From positions 12,176,379 to 12,240,378 of the forward strand of contig NC_135551.1 in assembly GCF_964340395.1 (NCBI RefSeq): a DNA stretch of 64,000 nt. The letters are read 5' to 3'. A program made the position numbers and the translations under genes. Below, piece after piece: positions 38,979 through 50,229 of the stretch. This DNA comes from Glandiceps talaboti. Taxonomy: Eukaryota; Hemichordata; Enteropneusta; Spengelidae. Numbering within the stretch: position 1 is the stretch's first letter; each line of letters starts with the position of its first letter. The notes beneath the pieces are model-generated. The model saw only the letters and a list, made by a program, of their open reading frames with translations, was not told the DNA's origin and ran no database searches.

Positions 38979-39108
38979 AATCCAATACATGGCAAAAGTA
39001 CCAATACATGGCAAAAGTCTGAATAATCTCAGAAATATAAATCTTTCAAAATTTGTCACCCTACAAATACATTGCTCTTACCGGTTATGATGGCAGTGGG
39101 TGGGTGGG
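38979..39108 (-). other. Spacer between A2 and B2
   Basis: 130 bp not found elsewhere in the element. It holds a short tandem duplication of ccaatacatggcaaaagt and a gtgggtgggtggg run. In textbook Ngaro elements B1, A2 and B2 are nearly contiguous, so this may be a small insertion or element-specific sequence. Confidence 0.7.
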
Positions 39109-39263
39109 TTGAAAGTTTACAATGAAAAGTAAATTCATGCACATGCGCAGTACAGGGCTTACTCTTACATTAACATACTAAACGATGATGTCATACCAAA
39201 GAGGTCAACACTGAGGTCATCCCTAGACAGACGGCAATTACAATAAATGACACATTTACACCC
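39109..39263 (-). repeat. A2 split direct repeat of the Ngaro element
   Basis: 155 bp identical to A1 at 44671-44825. It abuts B1 directly (B1 begins at 39264). Confidence 0.95.
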
Positions 39264-39373
39264 AATTACCCTCCTAAGGTAAAGAAGGTGCAGTTAAATG
39301 AATGACACGGATACTGGTGTAAGTTTGGCGGTAAATACCGGAAGTTCAAGAAGTTTAATTATGAACTCCACCA
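39264..39373 (-). repeat. B1 split direct repeat of the Ngaro element
   Basis: 110 bp, 109 identical to B2. It lies 3' of the recombinase ORF, whose stop is at about 39783. Confidence 0.93.
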
Positions 39374-39782
39374 GACAAACAGCCACCAAAAATATATATT
39401 TTAAATGAAATTTTGTTATTGATGAGGCCGTGGCTTGCACTGCTGGTGTTAGTGTATAGTTTAAGCTGGCTAGGGCCTGAGTAAGGCTAAGGTATGTAGT
39501 TTGGCTTGCCGTGCAATCCAACTGTGTGCGGTATGACCCTGTGACATAATGCAATTAACAAACAATTCTTTTTTCAAAATGAACTCTCTAAAAAGGGGGT
39601 AGAAAGTCTACCTAAACCCTAACGAATTACAAACACTGTGACTAAACGACGTCACCCAAACTGACCCACTCAAATTTGGTTGTGCAAACTGCAATAACAT
39701 CTCATTTACATATAATACATAGCTGTGCACTGGACTTAAAGTCTTAATAAGGGACAGACAGTGTCCACAACCGAGAATGCTA

Positions 39783-40754
39783 CTATTGTGCTAGTTGAGT
39801 ACATGCCAGACCTGCCATACACTTGGAAACCGACAGGCGTGCTTGCAAAGGTACCCTGATATAAGAGGTGTACGCCTCTGACCGCCAGTCGCCATGAAGC
39901 TTAATAAGGTCAGTCGGTACCCCGGCCTCGAAGGCCAGTGTTGCGCCACCCCGCCGCAAGCTGTGCAGAGAGTACAGACGTGGGTCCTCCCCAAGCATTT
40001 GTATCAGTTTGCTGAAAGCGCGCGAGAGCATACCTTGTGTAAGCGGAACAAGCTTCCCTTTTTTGAGGAAGGTAAAAGCTGGCGCTTCACCAGCCGCCTG
40101 TACCTTGCTAAATAAACACTTGAACGCCGACACTGGGCAAAGTGCGCTGCCTGAAATGCGTGCTAAGGGCAGCAATAAAATGCGTTCGTGACATTGAAGT
40201 GTCTTGGACCAACGAATAGCGATCATAACAAAGTCCCTTTGAACATCAATGTCTTTTCGGCAAAGATGCCGAGAAGGGTCAAAACCTTTCTGTGAAAGTG
40301 GTACAAGATTAGACTTGCGAAGAAAAGTAAAAAAGCCTGTTATTATTGCACACCAGACAGCTGAGTAAAAAGTGTCAGAACGATCAATCAACTTAAGGAT
40401 ATTGGCTAACATGGCAGGAGTAATAGGTAATTTTTGCAATGGCGTGTGCGTGCTGGATTTCTTCAGCCCTGCCAATGTTAATTTCAGTTCTAAAGCCAAG
40501 AATGAATCAACTGGATGGCCCAGTAAAATGTGCAAAGTCTTGACACCAGCCAAATAGTTACCAATAGATGCTGGGTTACGGAATGAACGAGAGAGAAATT
40601 GTGCATATAATGAGAGTGTCTCAGATGATGCTGGAAGTGGTTTGAAATCAAAATGTGAACAGAATAGTCCAAATGCATGAAACTGGGTAACCAGGTTGCG
40701 ACGAGTCCCCGGTCTGAAAGCTGCTAACCTAGTAAGCCGCAAGTCCTCTTGCAA
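39783..40754 (-). CDS. Tyrosine recombinase (YR) of the Ngaro element
   Basis: An intact 323-codon ORF. It carries the catalytic set of tyrosine recombinases: Arg146 in FLRKSNL, a Lys near 184 in RWSKTL, His264 and Arg267 in HSLRRGG, His287 in LHGDW, and a nucleophilic Tyr at 298 (or 295) in AYTSYI. The N-terminal part (1-105) resembles the SAM-like core-binding domain (YAQFLSRSFRNPASIGNYLAGVK pattern). In DIRS-order elements this enzyme integrates a circular DNA intermediate, which explains the lack of target-site duplication. It starts 34 bp after the RNase H ORF in another frame; the true start could be slightly upstream. This is the only ORF of the element with no interruption. Confidence 0.93.
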   Translation of the reverse strand: MQEDLRLTRLAAFRPGTRRNLVTQFHAFGLFCSHFDFKPLPASSETLSLYAQFLSRSFRNPASIGNYLAGVKTLHILLGHPVDSFLALELKLTLAGLKKSSTHTPLQKLPITPAMLANILKLIDRSDTFYSAVWCAIITGFFTFLRKSNLVPLSQKGFDPSRHLCRKDIDVQRDFVMIAIRWSKTLQCHERILLLPLARISGSALCPVSAFKCLFSKVQAAGEAPAFTFLKKGKLVPLTQGMLSRAFSKLIQMLGEDPRLYSLHSLRRGGATLAFEAGVPTDLIKLHGDWRSEAYTSYIRVPLQARLSVSKCMAGLACTQLAQ

Positions 40755-40788
40755 CAGCTGTAATTGATGTTTCCTGTCTGCAATGAGA

Positions 40789-43182
40789 TTAAAACGGATT
40801 GCAAAAGCGAAAGTGATCAGTGGGAATATTCACTTCTGCTAGCCCTAGGTGCCTAGTGCTATTTAAAAATGACCTAGCATATGAATTACTTAAATGCCAG
40901 CGAGAAAGGCAATCTGCTAATCTATTGTCCGAACCATGCAGATGAACTGCTTTGAGTTCAAACTCGTTAAGTGCCGCTAAAAACCAAAGTTCGCGGGCTG
41001 CAGTGAGCAAAAAGGAATCGCGTGCTTTGCCAGAATTCAGGACCAGTACCACGTCCATGTTATCGCAAAATACAAGTATACGGCGCCCTGCCCAGTTGTT
41101 GCCCCACAAACGCGCCGCGGCGACAATGGTAAGTGCTTCCAAGCAGTGAATACCCAAGTGCTGTGCTGCTATAAAATCTGGGAAAGCACAGTGAAAGAAC
41201 TGGTTATGAGTAATGCCACCACAACCAGAGAGGCATGCGTCAGTAGCCACTATACTATCTGCTGTTGACCAAGCCTTATCAGGTATGATAGACACACCGT
41301 TGTAACGACATATAAACAAGTACCACCACTGCAAGTCCTTCCGAAATTGTCCATTGAGGAAAATGTGGTGCCTAGAAGAATGAACTGACCTTAAAGTTGC
41401 TAACATGCGGCTCATAAAGAGCCTTCCTGGCCGGACACAACCTGCAACAAATGACAGTTTGCCTATTAAAACTTGCAGTTCTCTTCTTGTGCACTTCTTC
41501 CGATCTAACCAAATGACCAACAATTGTTTGATCTCGGTAAGTCGGTCTTCAGTTACTCGCAAGGTCATTGTAACGGTGTCCACTGAAATGCCAATGAAAG
41601 ACAGAGAAGTTGTAGGGGCTACTGCTTTGTCCACTGCCTCTTCCACTCCTAGCTGTACTAAAAGTCTACGGAAAGCAAGGAAAGCTGAATGTGCACGGTG
41701 TGGCAAGTCTGCTCCACAAAAATCATCTAAGAAATTAATGGCCTTGAATCCCAACTGCTGAAAGATATAAATGATAGCATTAGTTGTCCTTTGACAGGCC
41801 ATTGCTGCTTACCTCAGCCCAAAGGGCAGCTTAGTGTCAATGAAAAGTGACCCCCTCCAGGTGAATCCCAGCAAGTGAAAATCGCGCGGGTCAACGGGTA
41901 ATTGGCGGTATGCTCTTCGCAAATCCAGCTTGAACAATAGACAACCTGGGCCCAGGTCACGAATGATATCTGAAAGTGCATCAATATTAGGATAAGTTAG
42001 GTGGGAAGGTTGGCCTAAAAATGTGTCATGGGGAATACCATCGTTTACTGAAGTACCATGTGGAAAGCTCAAATCCATTACCATCCTGCGTTCATCTTTC
42101 CCTTTCTTGGGTACTGAAGAGAGGGGTGAGGTAGCAATGGGCAATTTGAGTGGGTTATCTGAGAAGGGGCCTGCTGTGGCACCTAAAGTAACCTCCTTGC
42201 AAATAAATTTGTCAATGTGCTCTGCAAAATTCAAAGAAGATGCATGATTGCGGTTAGTAGTCTTTGGTAAGTAAGGGGAAGTGTAATTGACTGGCCAACC
42301 GAACTCTAAAAATTCTATCACCCCATAATCTGGATAACCCCGGAGACAAGAACGCCATTCCGGAATATTTAATCCACTGTGTACTGGTAAACGAGCACCT
42401 AAGAAATTGGGTTTTCCCAACTGTAACACTTGATAATGCACATCACGTAGCCATGCTATGGAAATATTTTGTGCAGGTGGCCAAGTAACAGATGGTGGTG
42501 CTATCCAGCTGGGTAACTCTGGAAACTGAACATGTAAAGTTAGGTTTTCCATACTACGGTTCTTGTACTTGGGATACAAAAAGCTTGGGTTTGGTGTACC
42601 TGGTGAAATGGGGGGCTGGTTACGACGCGAGACACTTTGCCCGCATGTAGACTCGCTAAGTAATGTGCGCGCCTGATTGCTAGCTGGACCGGCTGACTGC
42701 CTATTATGAATCATACTATGACCCTTAACTGTACTTAAGTGACTAACATTGCAACCGGTGTTGTTAAGAAAATATGAACTCTCACCACAAAAGGGTGTAA
42801 ACACTTGAGGTATTAAACTAGGAACATGGAATATGTCATTAAAAATGTCACTGTAAAAATCATTGTGCTTGCCACACACCGGCAAACTAGTGTTACTGTC
42901 ATTAGTAGTAATGCAGGGTCTTACTGAAAGACTGTCTTCAAAGTAAAAGTCTCCATCGAAAGTTGCAGAATTACTGTTGAAACATGACGGTGAAACACTA
43001 TTTATAAACTTTGCTGCATTTGGAGGTACGGAAGATACTACTTCCCCTGATGACTGGTTGCCTTCCTTACAACCAGCATCACAACTAGTATGCGAATTTG
43101 TCTCCCCACTCAAAATTTGTGAAGGAGTGGACTGGAAATCAAAATAAAAATCAGAAACACTACTCACCCTACCAAGTGGCAA
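40789..43182 (-). pseudogene. Reverse transcriptase-RNase H ORF of the Ngaro element, one in-frame stop
   Basis: Two segments in the same frame, 43182-41809 and 41802-40789, are separated by a single TAA (41809-41811). The upstream part ends with RT motifs: Asp420 in FKLDLRRAYRQLPV, then KLPFGLR right before the stop. The downstream part begins in the following RT helix and has the catalytic box FLDD (residues 24-27 from its first Met). RNase H follows, with acidic residues at about 188 (VATDA), 222 (LEAL), 247 (FCDN) and 297 (NRLADCLSR). The first 200 residues are low-complexity and may be a linker. The stop falls inside the palm, so without readthrough no active enzyme is made. Family role: copying element RNA to DNA. 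One substitution could explain the stop, which suggests recent inactivation. Confidence 0.9.
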
Positions 43183-43339
43183 GTGAGTTGATTGGAAATT
43201 AAAATCTAACTCATCCCTTGTACGAATCTTATCACAAAAAGTAAAACCAGAGTCACTAACACATTTTAAACTGTCAAAAAAAATTAACAGACTCGTTAAT
43301 GTTCATACTACTACTCTCAATGTTATTGTTCTCCGATTG

Positions 43340-44704
43340 TCATTCCTTGATTGTTTTGTCTTTGTGTTGTTGTTCTCTGAACGATTTGTCGTTGTAAGGA
43401 CAATCTAATGAAGTGTGACGTTTTTCCTGACGTCTGAAGCGTAAACAGGCTGAACAGACGTGTTTTTCCAACTGTCCGTCCACTGTGTGATCTTTGCTGA
43501 AAGCACACGTGTTCGACTGATATGCTGCACAGTATCGTAGTACGCGTGTTTTCTTCTGATACCCGGATGTTGTGGATACGTGCGTAACTGTATTATTATT
43601 AGTATTACTATTACTATTAGTTGGTGGGTTCCGAACAAATTTTGCATGTATGTTGTCGAAACTATCACCCCAATGTAGTTGACGTAATTCGAGGGCATGC
43701 AAAATGATACTGTGAAATTTACGTACACGATCCCACGGGTATAATAATGCATCTGTCATGAGATCTTGCAGATGTGCGAGTCTGTGCTTAGCTTCATTTC
43801 TGGTCAAAGTCGCGGATTGAATGATTTCTAGCTCGCCTATAACGAACTGAGTTAATGACAGATCCTCATATCTAATTTCGTCTAACTGACCCGGGTTGGG
43901 GTCCTGAACAAACTCGTGTGGCCAAGGTACATATTTCTTTACCCTGTCAGATGACCTCCTTTGAGCTCCACTTTTCATAGTCTTACCTTTGTTTTTACAT
44001 GAGGCCGCACTTGCCGATTGGCGTCGCGTCGTTGGTTTCCCGCTCCTTTTAGTATTGCTACATTTCCTGCTTGTCTTGAATGTGCGCGAATTTGTATTCG
44101 ATTGTACATCGCTTGACTCGGAGTCGCTGAAATCTTGTGTCGATGATGCCGTTGAATCTACGGTAGAAGATGATGAGTCTTTTTCTAGCGTGAGCAATTT
44201 CGCTACTGAACGTTGTAAAACTTTTTCTTTACGTAGATCTTTCATCGAAGGGCGATCGTAGCGAGTACCGGAGTTGTGAGGTCAGTCTACCTCCTCCTTG
44301 GGTGATGTGGTGTTCCCCATTACATGCTCGGTTAATATTTTCATTTGGTCCGCCAACCTGTCAACCTGTCTCTGTATACCTGCACCGTCGTCTCCATTGT
44401 CTCGGCTGGTTAGCCCGTCCTTAGATGACTTGGCTGTTGACTTATGCTTGCCTCCGTTGGCCTGGTCGCTGGTACTTGTACTCGGACCTGCTAAATTGAC
44501 GTCCTCCCCTTCCATATTATCGCTTGAATTCCCTGACATGTTGACAGAACAAAGCTTCCCACTTAGTCCCTGGTGGCCCTGGATAGGTTTGCGACAAGTG
44601 GTACAAAGTCGGAGGGACATATGAGAGAAATTATTGCCCCAAAATACTGAGCAGCTCCACACACGACCGATTGAAAGTTTACAATGAAAAGTAAATTCAT
44701 GCAC
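43340..44704 (-). pseudogene. Gag-like ORF of the Ngaro element, one in-frame TGA
   Basis: Two same-frame segments, 44704-44282 (140 codons) and 44245-43340 (301 codons), are separated by a TGA at 44282-44284 with an open 12-codon stretch between. The first has a Ser/Gly-rich start, then a helical stretch IQRQVDRLADQMKILTEHVM (coiled-coil-like). The second has a basic Ser-rich region, an alpha-helical core (YEDLSLTQFVIGELEI, AKHRLAHLQDLMTDALLYPW), and a C-terminal Cys/His cluster (YCAAYQSNTC, CSACLRF, DCPYND) likely to bind metal and nucleic acid. This layout matches ORF1 of Ngaro-like elements, thought to package element RNA. The true start could be a Met within the first segment (44546 or 44623 region). 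The TGA might be a disabling mutation or, less likely, readthrough. Confidence 0.8.
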
Positions 44705-44825
44705 ATGCGCAGTACAGGGCTTACTCTTACATTAACATACTAAACGATGATGTCATACCAAAGAGGTCAACACTGAGGTCATCCCTAGACAGACGGCAAT
44801 TACAATAAATGACACATTTACACCC
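44671..44825 (-). repeat. A1 split direct repeat (5' end) of the Ngaro element
   Basis: 155 bp identical to A2 (39109-39263). The element's promoter would be expected in or near this segment, but I see no clear TATA box. Confidence 0.93.
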
Positions 44826-45120
44826 CATTTTACCTGGCTATATTAATTTTGTAACTTAAACTTGTCTCTTTTGCAGTAGGCTTGGTAGACTTGCAGAGAA
44901 TATCATATAGTCATGTTTTCTGATACAGGTTGTTTTACCACTATTACATATTTTGTTGGGATTATTTCATCGCTGGTTTACCCTGTAAATTGTTACACTA
45001 GGCATGCCAAATACATGACATTGACATATTCATGCACTTGGCAAGTATGGATGACATAGATGAACCAGTATTGAGATCAGAGCAGTTTGATTAGTATGTC
45101 ACCAACATCAAACAAAACAT

Positions 45121-45659
45121 TAGTCTTGCTGCTAGACGTTCGGGCTTTCTTTCGATGCTATATAACTATAAGCGAACGAAGTTCGCATGTGAGGGCTTGC
45201 CCGAACAGTCTAGCGAATGTCATTTTCAGACCGGACATTCCATTGAGATTACATTGAGCGGTGGGTTGGGCCATATATGCATATATACACTTTAATATAT
45301 TCAATAACCTATGACCTCGGGGAATCTCTGCATGCAAGTGTTGACAAACACATTTACGTCATTACTATGGCTTATCGTTTTATGGTAATTGTGAGTTTGA
45401 TGAGTGTGTAGACGTTGTCATTCACACATTTCAGTTAACGCATTGGTGGTTATTTATACAAGCCCTCCTTAAGATGAATATGCATGAAAATTTAGCTATT
45501 GTCCTCTGTTTGTGCTTGTCGCTAATACGGTTCTCTGATTGGCAGTTATTTATATCCTGATGACATTCGCTAGACCTCGGATGTTCCATCCTCGATAGCG
45601 TTGTTCGGCTGTGTGTCGTATTTTATCGGAAGAACATCCGAGGGCTAGCTGATAGACTA
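45121..45659. mobile_element. Mutator-like or foldback MITE with 9-bp target duplication
   Basis: 539 bp starting tagtcttgctgctagacg and ending gctagctgatagacta, with inverted ends (tagtct/agacta, then gctag). It is flanked by direct acaaaacat (45112-45120 and 45660-45668). Each end can also fold on itself: ctagacgttcgggc pairs with gcccgaacagtctag, and ctagacctcggatgttc pairs with gaacatccgagggctag. A pair ctagcgaatgtcat/atgacattcgctag links the two ends. Copy 2 lacks the insert near 57088. A 9-bp duplication with complex inverted ends suggests a Mutator-like MITE. No ORF. Confidence 0.82.
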
Positions 45660-47574
45660 ACAAAACATCTGCTGTCTGCTGAACTCCAAGCACATACAGA
45701 GACACTCAGGGGTGTGATTGACTATGCCATATACTGTAAGATTATGGCGATGATGATGATGATATCAGAGGATGACAGTCAACCATCTCTCTTTCAAATA
45801 TGGGAAATGGAACTGAAGCATAAGATATTACAAAAGCAAGCGCATGAGAAGGGTAATATAGTTGCCATAGAAATGTGTTATTTACAATTTGTTATTACCT
45901 TTTCTATCCCTTTCACAGTATGAATGCCATATTAATTATTGTGGTGATATTTTTTTTATGAATCCGAGTTTAAAAGGTAAACTACGTCAACAAGTTGGCT
46001 ACGTGCAAGGGCTTGAGTCTACATTAGCAAGTCAATGTGCACCTGATACACACTTACAAGCTAAGCAGTCAATTACTTTGTTGATAATCATGTTGACAGG
46101 TGTTGCAAGGCTTGTTTCAGTTTACAAACAGGTTATTGCCATGCAAGCATGCATTTGTACTTGATGGAATTTTGAGAGTGAAAGATTCCACAAGATTCAA
46201 AACTGTTACCTTGATTTTTAGTTCCCGAGTTACTAGTTACTGACTGACTCTTTTCAAACTTATTTACTGTTTTAGGCTACACTAACAAGTATGTTTACAT
46301 TAACCATGTTATCTCACAGTTTTTATTTTGTTCCAGTGAAATTAAAAACAAGAGAGAAAGTGTGACCTGCACTTCTGGACAAAGCCAGGCAAATAACTGA
46401 ATTATTAACCCCTTTTCACCCACTTTGCAAAATGTCATTAATAATTTATATGCCGTCAGTCATGAACTGATACTATCAATGATCAAATTTAGATAGGTTG
46501 GGGGTATATAGGCATGATTTTAGTAGGCATGTAGATAAAGTATTCATGATTGGAAGTAAAGAGCACACATGCAGGTATACCCTAAGGGCCTGCATTCTAA
46601 CAATTGTTCAATTTTTGATCAGATTTCATGTTCTACTAGTGGTTCTTTTGCTTGAACCTTTTTCTGTTTAATATTATTGTTCCATGACCTGGAAAATACA
46701 TTAGTAGTATTTGTTGAACCCAGAGAAACCAGATATTAAGTATTTTTGCATGACTAGTATTTAGTTCCTATCATTTTTTGTGTTACCTAAAGCTTACTTA
46801 TGGGTTGACATTATAGTGTCATGTCAAACTGAGTTGTCCTCAAAGTGAGCCGACTATAAAGTTTGTCATTGACATGTATTGCATGGTGATATAATATGAC
46901 AGGTAAATTTCCTTTACTTGACCCATTTTACCGTGTTCTTTTTCAGGTACTGCAATATCCAGTCTGTTGTTTCATTATACATACTTTTTCCCAGATGGCA
47001 GTGCTTTTCCTAAGTTACAGTTGCTGGCAAATCATGTTTTAGGGAGGGTCAAGGAATTGAAAAGAGTGTTGAGAATACTTTCAAAGCACAGCTGGGTATC
47101 AAATCCATTCACACAGAATTAATGATTCTTTCAGAAGTTATCAATGCATACCGAGAGACAACAAAAAAGCTGAGGATATGATGAAGGACCACCATATCAA
47201 AACACATTTTATAAATTTGAATTATTATTATTTAATTATTATTATAGTCACACTATACTCACACATACAGGTTTTATCCTTCAACTTGTAATTGAGAAAT
47301 ATTATGGTTTAAATGTTTCATTAAATCAGTTTTCTATTCGTTCTATTTCATGACATGATTTATGAGTTGTGTGTTTCTTTGCTGATATCTTGATTTATGC
47401 AAACTGTTTCCAGTTGATTGTACAATGATCTCAAAACATATATCTTAAATGGACTCTATTTCAAGTACTTTTACACATGAAATTGACATGTTGATATAAA
47501 AATTTTCACACCCCCTACTTGTTCAACAGCTCATGACTACATTTGGATCAATCTCTCAGATTTTGAGAGATTTT

Positions 47575-47735
47575 AAAAAAAAATATTAGTTGCAGTTCTG
47601 GTCCACAATGGCCCACAACTGCCATAGACCAGCATTCCATGCAATCTCAACGGCGCCACTGAAAGTGCGGTATACATGTAGCACCCTCAAAGGCGAGAGT
47701 ATATGATTATGAGGCTGAATATGAATATAAGGTCC
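47575..47735. mobile_element. Solo fragment of the 59.3-61.0-kb palindromic element
   Basis: About 130 bp (gcagttctggtccacaatgg through tacatgtagcaccctcaaag and gattatgaggctgaatatga) matches 59794-59925, the inner left arm of the palindrome in copy 2. It sits at the equivalent junction in copy 1, where homology passes from the 59.0-kb side to the 63.0-kb side. Confidence 0.75.
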
Positions 47736-48912
47736 AAACCACAAAACAAGTTTGACATCTGTGGTATGCAAGTCTTAGAAGAGCTTTGGTTTTGAAATGT
47801 ACAATGGTGAAATGATTCTAAGATATTATGCATATATATGATACAAATGTAAGTGATCAACTTGATTTCACTCAAATGATGTCACTAAGTATTGTTTGTA
47901 GGATTCTTAGTACCATGACCAAAATACAAAATTAAGTTTGGATCATCTGACACAGCTGTCCTAATTAAAGGTACAGTATGTAGTGTAGCCTCTTTCAAAA
48001 CAAAATATCTTTAATAATGAATATAGTATTACATCAAATACAACTACACACATAAAACTGTTATTTATAATTTCAGGTTATGCATCACTGTAAATAACAC
48101 TTCATTATAGCAAACATTTTACATATCTCGCACTGAATTTATCATGAAGTAATATTATGATTACTTTTGAAGTGAAATTGGCGTAATTAAACATGAAACT
48201 ATCCAAGAAAGATTATTTGATAAATTTGATTAACATATTAAGAGGGATATCAGAATGGGTGAAATTAAGAATTAGTCAGTAAGCGAAGTTGGACAGTCAA
48301 AGGTGTCTTTTAATCACTTTCAAATTTAATGATTAGTAATGATTAGTTTGTAATGATATCATATTTAGTGAAACATCATTAAGCAGGTATGAGAAGTAGT
48401 GGAAAGAGATAAGAATAAACAATATCTATAATTTGCTGGGGAACATATATTGACTGTCAAAGGGTCAACAAACCAATATTAAAAAGTTATTAAAAACGTT
48501 AATTTTATTCTCTAAACTTTACCATTAGGGCAAGACCTGCTTGTAAATTAAGATATTTGGATTATTAATACAAATTAATTAGACTTGCTCTGACTCTTAA
48601 GTAAATTCAAAGCATCACAGCAGAAATTGTTTGTACAATGTATAAAGTAAACTGGCCATGCACGTTATGACATGTACTTATGACTCTGTGTCCATATATT
48701 TTGACTGTAAACATTTTCTATAGACCTGTTGCCAGTTCCAAAATGCTTCAAGTGTCTCCCCAGACAACACCATGGATTCAGTATGTACAGGAGGGTTGCA
48801 TGCACTACTCAGTGGGATGGTTGTGACCTGACTGTACCCTGAGTTCACCCGTAAAATCCTTCACTGTCATTGATGACATTTTGTCTTTGATCTATAAAAT
48901 CACTCATAATTA

Positions 48913-50229
48913 TAGAGTCAACATGTCTTTCCATCATATCATGATGTAATTATTATTTCAAATGTAATAAAGATAAAACAAGCCGAAAGGTAACAACATA
49001 GGTGACGTTGCCTCACACAATGTATCTTGGAACTAGAAAATCATCTATTACTTCTATTAATTAAGAACATGATCAATGGATCAGTGCTACCTATAATAAA
49101 AATAGTATGTCACTGAGAAAACCTGGACACATTGAACACCTGCAGTTATATGTTGTAAAAAGTGAAAACACAAGTATTGTATGGATGGATGTGATTATAT
49201 TGTAACATAGTATATTAATTGTTTTGTTTTTTTAATTTTATTATAAACAATTGTTTGGCTTAGCAAATTGCACTCTCTGATCAATTTAAAGTGGGTTTCC
49301 GGACTATACATCAGCCAGGTGTGACACTGGTATCTACAACTTCAAACAAGTGAACATTTACCAGCATCTTTATCCCATGTAGAACACAGGTTGTAATACA
49401 AAGACATGTAGCTGTAACTCAGTAACCTATAATCAACATTATAATATAATCTTCTACTGTCAAACCCTAAGCGCGATTTTGTATTCATATGCAAATTTCA
49501 AACAACACTCACGTAGAGTGGACGCTCCGCTATCTTATAAAATACACCCAATAAAAAATTGTTTAACCCTCAAAGATACATGAAATGATACTGTAACACT
49601 GTTTATGTGTATTGCATTTCGTTAAGAAAGTAAGTTGCTACATGAATTTAATTAAGCAAAAATTCATTTTTTGACATCGTAGAAATTGGCGGTATTTTCA
49701 CTACGTTTTCAACTTTGCAACATTGTAACTTTAAAGGCCGATATATCGATTTTATATGCGCGCTGCTAAGGTCCCTTTTCGCTTGCGGCGGCCCATATAA
49801 TCGAGTGAGTTGGGGGGTGGGGGGTGGGGGTTATTAAAATGCTGTTTATTTGCTAATCTATCTATTTTCTGCTATTAGCTCATATTGCATATATGTGAAA
49901 TCAAAATGGAATGTAGAAAATTATGAAAAAGTATCAACAGATTGTAAATGGTATGTTATGCAGACAGTCAGTTAATATAAAGCTATTCATTATGTGTTAT
50001 TGTATTCCAAACTCTGCAGTATTTTAAAACCAAATGTTTGAATCTCACATTTTCACATAACTGCCTTTTTTATCAGTGAACCAATGACGATGATGTAGAT
50101 GACATATTTTTGTGGAGGAGAAACTTTACCAATGGTTCTGCTAGACAACATATCACACCTACAATTTGATTCTAATCTGACATTTGCCTTTATGCTGACA
50201 ATTGAGTACATGTATAAGAGTGACAGTAC
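48913..50229. other. Unique DNA, no supported gene
   Basis: AT-rich with one GC- and CpG-richer patch near 49480-49830 (gcgcgctgctaagg, then a ggggtggggggtgggg run). No ORF with recognisable content. Probable intron or intergenic DNA upstream of copy-2 material. Confidence 0.5.

Larger units (their letters stand above)
38869..44825 (-). mobile_element. Ngaro-type tyrosine-recombinase retrotransposon with split direct repeats
   Basis: Read on the minus strand the order is A1 (44825-44671), gag-like ORF, RT-RNase H ORF, tyrosine recombinase ORF, B1 (39373-39264), A2 (39263-39109), a 130-bp spacer, and B2 (38978-38869). A1 and A2 are identical over 155 bp; B1 and B2 differ at one of 110 bp. Split direct repeats A1…B1A2B2 and replacement of an integrase by a tyrosine recombinase define Ngaro and PAT elements in the DIRS order. 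The absence of a methyltransferase domain between RNase H and recombinase favours Ngaro. Copy 2 contains the empty site (cctaactgc at 56790-56798), so the ends are exact and there is no target-site duplication, as expected for recombinase insertion. Two in-frame stops interrupt the ORFs. Confidence 0.92.
35118..48912 (+). pseudogene. Copy 1 of a dispersed multi-exon transposon-like gene, interrupted by three insertions
   Basis: The region matches 53753-63920 in the same orientation and order once insertions are removed. Exon-like pieces: 35391-35600 (WNCPIEGENNDRKCGNNL … RLSEIRLAPIIAVSNLVDVV), 35765-36045 (PPTEIWIKVGGDHGGGSMKS … GEVDTLDGYLWKLVKFKNN), 38484-38540 (LSGDYDYLVTIYGMPGASG), 38641-38850 (GKYYCLWCLTTRE … KVKDAKEYHNCIG), and 45022-45120 plus 45670-45860 (coiled-coil-like ELKHKILQKQ). 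The order 'IWIKVGGDHGGGS, then GDYxYLxxxYGxxGASG, then YCLWC, then KxKDAxxYxN' matches a family I recall as highly repeated and uncharacterised in many invertebrate genomes. Its biochemical function is unknown to me. Frameshifts and stops mean this copy is not intact. The YCLWC pair suggests metal binding. Confidence 0.7.

Noticed and set aside
40009-42247. Plus-strand ORFs across the Ngaro coding region
   Set aside because: They are antisense shadows of the YR and RT-RNase H ORFs, which carry catalytic motifs.
39783-43182. DIRS or PAT element instead of Ngaro
   Set aside because: DIRS elements have inverted terminal repeats, and both DIRS and PAT usually carry a methyltransferase domain after RNase H; here repeats are split direct and the recombinase follows RNase H within 34 bp.
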